From positions 62,001 to 126,000 of the forward strand of contig OY482862.1 in NCBI GenBank assembly GCA_960531495.1: 64,000 nt of DNA. The letters run 5' to 3'. Source of the stretch: Zeus faber. Taxonomy: Eukaryota; Chordata; Actinopteri; Zeiformes; Zeidae. The notes under the pieces were generated by a model. It was not told the DNA's origin, searched no databases, and saw only the letters and a list, made by a program, of their open reading frames with translations. Shown here piece after piece: positions 57,135 through 64,000 of this stretch (position 1 is its first letter; every line of letters begins with the position of its first letter). Position numbers and translations under genes: made by a program.

Positions 57135-57337
57135 TGTGAAGGAGTGCAGTTATATGACTTCGCCAGTAGAGGGACTCTATGTTAAGTAAATGCTCCTTTG
57201 CCCTCTCTGTTATGTCTCACTGATAGCCAGCCTGGCATGTTATGGCCGCTTCACATGTTGCCGAAGACTGTTAATAAAAGGTGAACAAACCAGGAGTTGG
57301 TCTCTGTTACCTGACTGCGAAATACCAAGATACCACA
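57135..57337 (+). repeat. Element D 3' LTR
   Basis: 203 bp, TG...CA, with an AATAAA signal near 57,273. The intact counterpart of the interrupted 5' LTR. Confidence 0.9.
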
Positions 57338-57342
57338 CATAC

Positions 57343-57533
57343 CCTTTTATAATATCTAGCTGTGGAGTGTGTCCTAGGCTGAATATTCCAACAATTCATC
57401 TGATAAAATAGTACTGTTTACCAGACAGACTTATCTCTTGGGAGTGACATTAAGCGAGAACACTACACTCAGTCCACTATTTTAAATAACAATAACAATG
57501 TGTTGTTTTTAGTTCTGTGACCTTTCCACTACA
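57343..57533 (-). repeat. ERV B 5' LTR, second part
   Basis: Continues the LTR after gypsy D and its CATAC duplication (57,338-57,342). It ends CTTTCCACTACA and is followed by GTAA and ERV A sequence. Confidence 0.85.
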
Positions 57534-59330
57534 GTAACAACCGGGAGGAGGTGAATTGATCGTACACCTGTTAGAGTGAATTGATAAGGAAACCACCAAA
57601 CATTACTATTTGGGCAAAATTGACTCCTGTCAGGATGCACCTGCAAATCCGTTATGCTAGCATATTTAGCAAACCAAGGGCCAATAGATTGCCATGATAA
57701 ATTTGATAAATTTTCCAACGACACATGCGGAAGGGAATCATAAACATCATAGCAAGCATCCTGTGTCGGCGTCAATTTGACCATTAACGCACAATATTGT
57801 GGCGAGCAGAGAATTCCTTTCCTTGATAACAATTGACAAGCATGACTTTCCTTGAATGATATCTTCTCAAATTCCTCATCTTTTCCTTCATCACTAATCC
57901 TGGCAGCATAATGCAATTCTGAGGGGTTCATAAAATCTCTGCTGTGTTTCCACTATTCCTTAGCTTTCCTTACCAATTCGCCACTTGATAGAACATGACC
58001 GCCTTGCTGTAAATCCAACGCATAGACATAAGGTGATGTTCCTAGGCCACGTTAGAACATAAAGCATAGAGCATTCTGCATCCTTCCTAACACGCAAGGT
58101 TTCAAGACCACTATCTGTGCACTCGATGATAATGCCTAACAAACACATTAATTCCTGGCCATACAGGTGAACGGGGCAGAAGTTGGAGAGTATGAAACTG
58201 TGACAGAATGTCATATTGTTTCATCTTCATTGTCCACTACATCTAAGGGTACAGTGAAACTCTCTATCAATCTCAGTCCTGCTGCTCCTACAGGGGGTCG
58301 AACGTCCCGATAATGGTGGACTTGATTTGAGTTTGTTAGTGCACAACGCCGAGTACCTTGCACCGGAGTCAATGAGTTATGGTATTGACTTACCATTTAT
58401 CGTGGAGAATGATGGTCGAATGTTCATTGGCTGCGGACAGAAGCTGAGAGAGAACAGGGAGGATGAATGTATCATCTAAATCGAGATCAACTGAGGCATC
58501 TGGAGAAGGAGCGGCTATAGTGGGGCCGGGGCCATTGTTTTCTTTCAATCCTGCAACGGGGCACCATCATTGCTGATGACGTCCTTGGTATCTGCTATGC
58601 CCACCTTGTCCCCTTCCTTGTGTGAAGCGAACAGACACTTCCTCCTTGTTCCAGTTGCTCTTCACTTCTTTCTCATCCCTCTTAAGTTTGTTTGGACAGG
58701 AACGGGAATAATGCCCATGTTTGTTGTAGTAGTAGCACATGAACGTACTGTCACTGCCGAATCCTGGTCCTCCTCGGCTTGGTGCATTGTCTCGTCTGCC
58801 TGGTCTTCCTCGTCTCCATCCTCTTCCACATCCCCATTGTTTCCTTTCATAGAAAGACAGTTGACATTCCGCATTTACGTCTTGCCATCCTAATCCTAAA
58901 CCTTTCATGAAGATTTGTTGTAATTCATATTATGTTGGACGATGCTGTTGTACTAACCGTCGGATGGCAGTGGTGTATCCTTCTCCATTTCCAGCAACTG
59001 CAGGAAGATCTCAGATTACCAGGGCCATTTCTTGTACCTTGCATGGCCGATAGACTAGGACTGGATTACCACCCGTCTGGAGATTAGGACATTCCAACAT
59101 GGGGAGAACAAGCTATGTCTTTTTCATTAGGTTAGAGGGAATTATTGGGCAATGGAATATTGGTCCAAGTTGGCTTCTGGTGCGGTGGGCAACAGGTGAG
59201 AAGTGTTCTCCGCCCTTCACTCTATGTTCTTGTTGGAAGTCCTGAGGACAAGATAAACAAGGACTGGGGAAAAACAGATTAAATTAACCGGACGTACAGG
59301 CCTTGGAGGAGCAAGACTGTAGCTCAATCA
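57509..59330 (-). pseudogene. ERV A gag and protease region (degenerate)
   Basis: Gag remnants at about 59,000-58,567 include a capsid C-terminal-like stretch, a Gly/Arg-rich nucleocapsid (CGRGWRRGRPGRRD) and one zinc knuckle. That knuckle reads CYYYNKHGHYSRSCP, with the second Cys changed to Tyr. Broken frames at 58,396-57,538 cover the region before RT. I could not see an intact protease DTG/DSG. The frame at 57,931-57,509 runs into ERV B's LTR. Confidence 0.6.
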
Positions 59331-60086
59331 TAGATAAATACAGAGATTCCTCCTCATTAAGCAAGATGCGGGCCGTTGGATTTCAGGAGCCATCCTCCGG
59401 GGCATGTTGTAAAACCGGGGCTGGAATTGGAATTTGAGCCTGTGGTTGTAAATAGAGTGGCGGGTGATCCAAGAGCAGATCAATTCTGTATGGCAACCCC
59501 ACCAGACATTGAGATTATAACGCTGCTGTTTCACCAGGGACTCATATGTGAAACTAGTTTGACATGTTCTGTACAACACACACACAACGCTTATCTTGCG
59601 TTTATGCATTTGCTTGTTTCATCAAGATTTTTACCAGCCAGGTAGCCAGCAGAGCCCAAGACACTGATAAAATCACTCCGAACTCATTTCATCCATACAT
59701 GTTCCAGAGTGATCTATTAGCCAGGCGGTCACATGTCCCAGACACTGATACGATCACCCAGGATTCATGTGCAGTGTATCACTGCTAATAGAGTAAATAC
59801 AAAAGAAAGAGAAAGAAGCAAACAAACAAAATCCTATTGGAGTACCTGGCAAAAATTAACAAAAGATGGGAAGAACAATAAGCCAACGACACAATGGGCC
59901 ATTGTACTCCGTCCTTCCCCCTTAGAATTCAAAACTTTATAAGGCTAACTAAAAAGTAAGCCACGAAAACTGGACTACCAGTACCAAAAAAAAAAACAAA
60001 AAAAAAAACGCTATTTTTTTTGTTTTTATATATTTATATACACAATATATATTTTTATTGATTTATTATTATTATAATTATTACCA

Positions 60087-60121
<35 letters not shown>

Positions 60122-60750
60122 CACATGAGAGTGTCTTTATTTCCAAACCTGTGTCCCAATACACTGCACGACCAACAGGAACGGATGCCAACATGTGAAC
60201 CAATTAGTTATTAAATATTAGTATACATTTTTACTTTCGTTATGAATTGATTTTCTTTTATTCTGACAACACAAGAAGTTCCTCACCAACCCTCAACACT
60301 TGAAAAAGAGTACTATTCTGCTTTCCTCCCCTCAACGCTTTGCTACAGAGGGGTCAAGAGTAATCTATATACTCTATAAAGTTCAATAATTATGTATTCA
60401 ATAACGGTGACTTTATTATTGATTAACATATATCAAAAAAAAAATTATAATAAATATATAAACAAACAAAAACCATGACCTCTCTTGTCAAGAGTCCCCA
60501 GCCCGTTCCGATGCCCTGGAGGACAAGGTCCTGGGGGGGGCGTGTCTGACCCCAGGACCTATGCAGGATTCGCCGGGTTCTGTGGTGCCATGGGATGCTC
60601 TCTGCCCCTCCCGTGCTGCCCCCTCTCTGTCCCCCCTCAGCTCCCAGGGCGGTGTTGCCGTGGGACGTCAGGGAGCTGCACAGACATTTGGGCAGGGGTG
60701 CGGACACTACGGGCGGCTCGGCCACGACCACCTGTCCTCGGATGGAACTC
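59331..60750. other. Unassigned and low-complexity sequence
   Basis: About 59,980-60,120 is A/T homopolymer-rich, including a run of about 32 T near 60,088-60,118. About 60,480-60,750 is GC-rich and has open frames but no recognisable domain. No gene is supported. Confidence 0.5.
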
Positions 60751-61455
60751 AGAAGAAAGAAGAAGAAGAAACAGTCTTTATTCGTCACGCAACACACCAC
60801 ACTACAACACATGCTTGCACACACACCCACATGCACATGCTTTGATGGTGGCCGGTGAAATGGATCCTCTGCTTTTGACCCATCCTGGCTTGTCCTTCCT
60901 CCGGGGGCACAGTATGTATATGTATGTGACAAATAATCTCTTGAACTTGAACTTGAACTTGAACAGCCAGGAGCAGTGGGCAGCATACGTGGATGCGCCC
61001 GGGGACCAGTTGATAAATGTCCATCGCTGGTCAGACGATGAGTGCATGTTAGGGGATGGTAGCTCAGGAGGTAGAGCTGGTGGTCTAGTGATCTAAAGGT
61101 TGCTGGTTCGGTCCCAGGCTCCTCCTGCTAGCATGCTGTAGTGTCCTTGAGCAAGACAATTAACCCCTAATTGCTCCTGATGGCTGCGTCCGTCGGTGTT
61201 TGAACAATTGTAAGTCGCTTTGGATAAAAGCGTCTGCTAAATGACTAAATGTTTTTTTTTGAGGGGGGTCCTTATGACATGAGGTGGAGGAAACCCCATG
61301 TGAGCACGGGGAGAACATGCAAACTCCACACAGAAAGGCTCCTATTTGGGAGATAATCCGCCGGAGCACGGTGCCAACAGCGCCCCAGGCGGGAATCGAA
61401 CCCAGGACCTTCTTGCTGTGAGGCAGCAGTGCAATGCACTGCGCCACCGTGCCAA
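60751..61455 (-). mobile_element. tRNA-derived SINE, family S1, copy e, with a second SINE inside
   Basis: Read on minus: head GGCACGGTGGCGCAGTGCAT (about 61,453), GGTTCGATTCCCGCC, core GTTTGCATGTTCTCCCCGTG, then interruption by S2 copy f. It resumes with the GATGGACATTTATC-type segment and CTGCCCACTGCTCCTGGCTG, a short inserted (CAAGTT)n-type motif (60,912-60,965), CACCGGCCACCATC, and the 3' end GTGACGAATAAAG with TTC repeats. Confidence 0.85.
61051..61251 (+). mobile_element. tRNA-derived SINE, family S2, copy f (inside S1 copy e)
   Basis: A complete copy: GGTAGCTCAGGAGGTAGAGC head, GGTTCGGTCCC, TTGAGCAAGACAATTAACCC, GATAAAAGCGTCTGCTAAAT. It is followed by a T run. Confidence 0.88.
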
Positions 61456-61559
61456 CTCAGCCAGGTGGTCCGGGACGCTGGCCCGCCAGACCCCTCCCCC
61501 GGTCAGAAAGCTACCAAGTATGAGTAAGGCGACACGGGGGTAGACATCAGGTTTCGCTG

Positions 61560-62275
61560 GACTCGGCTGTTTGCAGACAATGGTCCAGCAATGCCTGGTT
61601 CTACCCGGGGCTTTGGTGGAGGCATCACACGTGGAGGTTCGTTGTGTGCATTGGGATATTCACAGGTATCCGATGGTCCGGCTCGAAATTCGTTACAAGG
61701 GATAAAAGCAAAGGGTTCAGGCTGCGGTCAGTTCCCGCCTGTTGCACTCCCTGATTTTGAACACAGATTGGCCAGGCTTTGATGCATTGATGAGAGAGCC
61801 TGGAGGAGTGCATTCACGGTCGGTAAGGAAATGTGAGTGTTGCGTGGCGCACGGTGATGCGGAGGGGTCGTCGGCAGGCGCGACCAGTGCAGGGGCGGTA
61901 GAATTCCAAGTAGGATCTCCCCAGTCCCATTAACCTTCCCTATCGACGATTTTCTGCTGGAGCAGTCACGAGATGACACCCTACACAGGGCCTTTGAGGG
62001 GGTACTTAAAATCGATGGTGTATTGCTGCGCCCAGACGCCGTGCTCACTCATCTGTATTTTTCAGTGATTAGGGACAGGTTATATCGAGTGAGCCGTGAC
62101 ACTCAGACAGGCGAGGCGATAACCCAGTTGTTGGTGCCGAAGAGCCGCCGTGAAATGCTCTTCCAGGCGGCTCACCATAACCCGATGGCCGGTCACCTCG
62201 GTCACGAGAAAACACTACAGCGAATAATGGAGGTCCCGTTTCAAAGACTCGGTATGGACCTCATCGGGCCGTAGG
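61560..62275 (+). pseudogene. Second Gmr1-like integrase fragment
   Basis: The frame 62,023-62,274 reads DRLYRVSRDTQTGEAITQLL, AAHHNPMAGHLGHEKTLQRI and VPFQRLGMDLIGP, then TAG. It is the same family as element C's integrase. The zinc-binding Cys pair is lost: the frame jumps from LQRIME directly to VPFQRL. Upstream (61,560-62,020) is decayed sequence of the same element (FLLEQSRDDTLHRAF). Confidence 0.65.
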
Positions 62276-62847
62276 ACTGCAGATCTCGGTTCCCTTTCCC
62301 GCGGCTGCCAAGCTGCCTCGAATTTAACCAATCAGTGACGAACCTCGAGGCAGGAAGATTTCTGAATGTTTGTCTGTCTTGCAGAGGGAAGCAACGCACG
62401 GGCTCATCAGCTCCCAGCAGCGGAACGCCATCCCTCCTGTGCCCAAGATGGTTATCAACTTCATTATTATAATAATTATCATCATTTTGTTATTTATACT
62501 TGCGACGAGTGTACCTTATTGTTTAAGGCGACAATAAAGACCATATGCTGCAACTTCCCATGTGAAGAAAAGGATCGTACTGACAGTGAGTTTAAAAATG
62601 TTGCCTCCCCGTATAGGCAATCAAGTTAAAAAATTGCAGAAAGGGATAGGCAGTCGAATTACAAAATTGCCTAAGGGGATAGGCAATCACACACGCGTGG
62701 CTTGAGAGCCTTTAAGGCGGTGACACTTGGCCAAGGAAGTTTCTATAAGTGTTTGTAAATATTGCGAATATAAACTGTAAAATAAATTGTTTGTCTGTAA
62801 TCTAGCTTAAATGTTACACATAAACCACCTGGAGTGAGAGGAGAGTC
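62276..62847. other. Segment with a possible membrane-spanning stub
   Basis: The plus-strand frame around 62,440-62,530 contains MVINFIIIIIIIILLFILAT followed by SVPYCLRRQ and a stop, a strongly hydrophobic segment with a basic end. This could be chance from ATT/ATA repeats or the tail of a lost envelope gene. A tandem-like AGGCAATC motif recurs at 62,615-62,690. AATAAA occurs near 62,780. Confidence 0.35.
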
Positions 62848-63177
62848 TGTCATGATCTCTGCCTTCATCTACCTTCCCCTCCCTCTCCTTACCTGTCTCA
62901 TTAATCCAACTCCATTCACCTGCGCACACAGCTGTTCCCAATCTGAACTCTAACCACTATATAAGCCTCTCTCACCAGTCACCCATTGCAAGATTGTTTT
63001 CGATGCTTGCACCAGACTCTCCAGCGTTCTCCGGACTGATTCCCTGCTACCGACTCTTCCTCGCTAACTGCTACCACAGTTTCCTGCCTGCCCCCTGCCT
63101 GTCTTCCGTCTGCTCTACAAATAAAAGACATTACCAAATATCCCTGCCTGTCTTTGTGCTGCAATTGGGTCCTAACA
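62848..63177 (+). repeat. LTR of a plus-strand retroelement
   Basis: 330 bp from TGTCATGATCTCTGCC to TTGGGTCCTAACA. It has a TATA box (CTATATAAGCC near 62,959-62,969) about 160 bp before an AATAAA signal (near 63,118-63,124). This arrangement is typical of an LTR. No matching 5-bp duplication was seen, which fits it being the 5' LTR of an element that leaves the window. Confidence 0.65.
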
Positions 63178-63349
63178 CATACAGAGTCAAATAAAACAAA
63201 AACAGGCAGAGATAATTAGAGAAACCAACGCAGAGTGGAGGGACTCCTGTAATCTGGATTAGCTTTCACACTGTGGATCATGGCACTGCACCTGTTACTG
63301 AGGGAAAAAAAGGGGGGACTCAGAGACGCGGCCACACATACACATTTAT

Positions 63350-64000
63350 TTGCTTGACGGGCAGGGCCTACCCGCACACTTTTGGCTTGAACAAACATAC
63401 AGAGACACGACTCCATGGAAAAGAGATAAACTTGAGGAAATACTGTCTAGAGTGGAGAAAAGCATTGAAGTCATAACAACAGAGCTCCAAGATCAACACG
63501 GGAAAAGATCCACACCCAAAGTGAAACCCACAAGGAAATCACAGGGAGACCCAGACAGCATGTGGAGACAAGAAGAAGAAGGGGAAACACTGCATCTGCG
63601 TCACGCTAAAGTTCCACCATAGTTAAGTAGAAAAAGAAAGAGACAAAGACACACTCAAAATGTGGAGGCAAGAACGTCAGTCAGTGTGGGAAGGAGACGC
63701 AGGACGGCTACACAGAAGAAACAATTCCGATGAAGAGAAAGAAGGGAAAGCATGTACCCCCTAGTTATCAAAGGGCGCGGACACGAACAACGCTATGTGC
63801 CATGGTCATTTGTGGACATGGTGGGCCTAGCAACCTGACAGCCAGCCCTCACCGAAAGAGCATACAAATGGATAACAACGTTGGAAGAAAGCATGCCAGG
63901 AGTAACACTGGCCCTGGAAGACATCAAAGCTCTGCTGATGCACATAGCATGTAAACACACCACAGAAGAAATCTTCCACAGAGCGATGCTGTCAAGATTG
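63350..64000 (+). pseudogene. Retroviral Gag-like fragment running off the right edge
   Basis: After an open frame at 63,350-63,622 (charged, no domain recognised), a frame from about 63,742 reads MYPLVIKGRGHEQRYVPWSF. An in-frame TGA lies at about 63,836. It continues ALTERAYKWITTLEESMPGV and LALGDIKALLMHIACKHTTE. The PL...PWSF...DIKALL pattern resembles the start of a gamma-type retroviral capsid. With the LTR at 62,848 it suggests a degenerate ERV on the plus strand. Confidence 0.5.

Larger units (their letters stand above)
47160..57337 (+). mobile_element. Element D: Ty3/gypsy retrotransposon inserted in ERV B's 5' LTR
   Basis: The LTRs begin TGTGATAGAGTGCAG / TGTGAAGGAGTGCAG and end AAGATACCACA. 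The 5' LTR is 47,160-47,211 plus 47,749-47,899, split by a tRNA-Glu/SINE insertion. The 3' LTR is 57,135-57,337 (203 bp). CATAC is duplicated at 47,155-47,159 and 57,338-57,342. A purine tract (AGAAGGGAGGGA) precedes the 3' LTR, fixing plus orientation. The LTRs differ by only about half a dozen bases by eye. Gag, protease, RT, RNase H and integrase follow in the normal gypsy order, all damaged. Confidence 0.9.
39355..57533 (-). mobile_element. ERV B: LTR retrovirus-like element inserted in ERV A
   Basis: The two LTRs share sequence from TGTTGTGGAAAAATCAC / TGTGGTGGAAAAAAAAATCA to CTTTCCCCTACA / CTTTCCACTACA. The 3' LTR is 39,355-39,647. The 5' LTR is 47,041-47,159 plus 57,343-57,533, split by gypsy D. 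The 4-bp duplication GTAA flanks the whole. A polypurine tract (minus-strand CCAAAAGGGGGGCAT) adjoins the 3' LTR, and a possible primer-binding site (minus TGGCGTCACTAACAGG) starts a few bases from the 5' LTR. Both fix the minus orientation. Confidence 0.85.
38100..59330 (-). mobile_element. ERV A: old retrovirus-like element split by an 18.2-kb insertion
   Basis: Gag and protease-region sequence lies at about 59,330-57,538. The continuation, from RT onward to integrase, lies at 39,350-38,100, all on the minus strand. Between them sits ERV B with GTAA on both sides (39,351-39,354 and 57,534-57,537). The flanking reading frames belong to one pol, so the two halves are one disrupted element. 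Pol motifs resemble gamma/epsilon-type retroviruses. Its own LTRs were not located. Stops and frameshifts break all genes. Confidence 0.75.

Noticed and set aside
60485..61096. 203-codon plus-strand ORF
   Set aside because: It runs from unassigned GC-rich sequence into SINE S1 and S2 sequence, so it is not a gene.

Overview
This window is vertebrate nuclear DNA, most likely from a ray-finned (teleost) fish. It holds split exons with GT/AG boundaries, long introns full of (CA)n arrays, two tRNA-derived SINE families, Tc1-like, hAT and LINE elements, fish-type Ty3/gypsy elements and endogenous retroviruses. No bacterial gene organisation is present.

Positions 1-33,500 (minus strand) are the 5' half of one protein-coding gene, ranbp2 (Nup358). 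I could place 20 consecutive coding exons from the ATG at 33,500 to a giant exon that runs off the left edge. All 19 junctions keep the reading frame (907 codons before the giant exon, then 712 codons plus 2 nt). The product starts with a TPR/alpha-solenoid region. It continues through a linker to a first Ran-binding domain and at least four RanBP2-type zinc fingers. The remaining zinc fingers, Ran-binding domains, SUMO E3 region and cyclophilin domain would lie beyond the left edge. A CCAAT- and CACGTG-containing region at about 33.5-33.76 kb is the probable promoter. The introns hold Tc1-like copies, a degenerate LINE, hAT elements and SINEs.

Positions 33.8-37.3 kb are intergenic: a SINE, a hAT transposase remnant, a roughly 1-kb AT-rich minisatellite, and a nearly intact Tc1-like transposon.

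Positions 38.1-59.3 kb are a stack of elements inserted into elements. An old retrovirus-like element (A, minus) is split by a second ERV (B, 39,355-57,533, 4-bp duplication GTAA). B holds a Gmr1-like element with integrase before reverse transcriptase (C, about 40.6-44.3 kb). B's 5' LTR is split by a Ty3/gypsy element (D, 47,160-57,337, duplication CATAC). D is split by a chromodomain retrotransposon (E, 51,711-56,488, duplication GATAT). D's own 5' LTR also carries an unusual insertion: a complete tRNA-Glu(CTC) sequence joined to a SINE.

Positions 59.3-64 kb hold low-complexity DNA, a SINE inserted into another SINE, a second Gmr1-like integrase fragment, and an LTR followed by a Gag-like fragment running to the right edge. 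I saw no host gene to the right of ranbp2, and no sign of a dedicated defence or biosynthetic system. The most unusual features are the nested insertions, the tRNA-Glu/SINE chimera and the rearranged pol order of element C.
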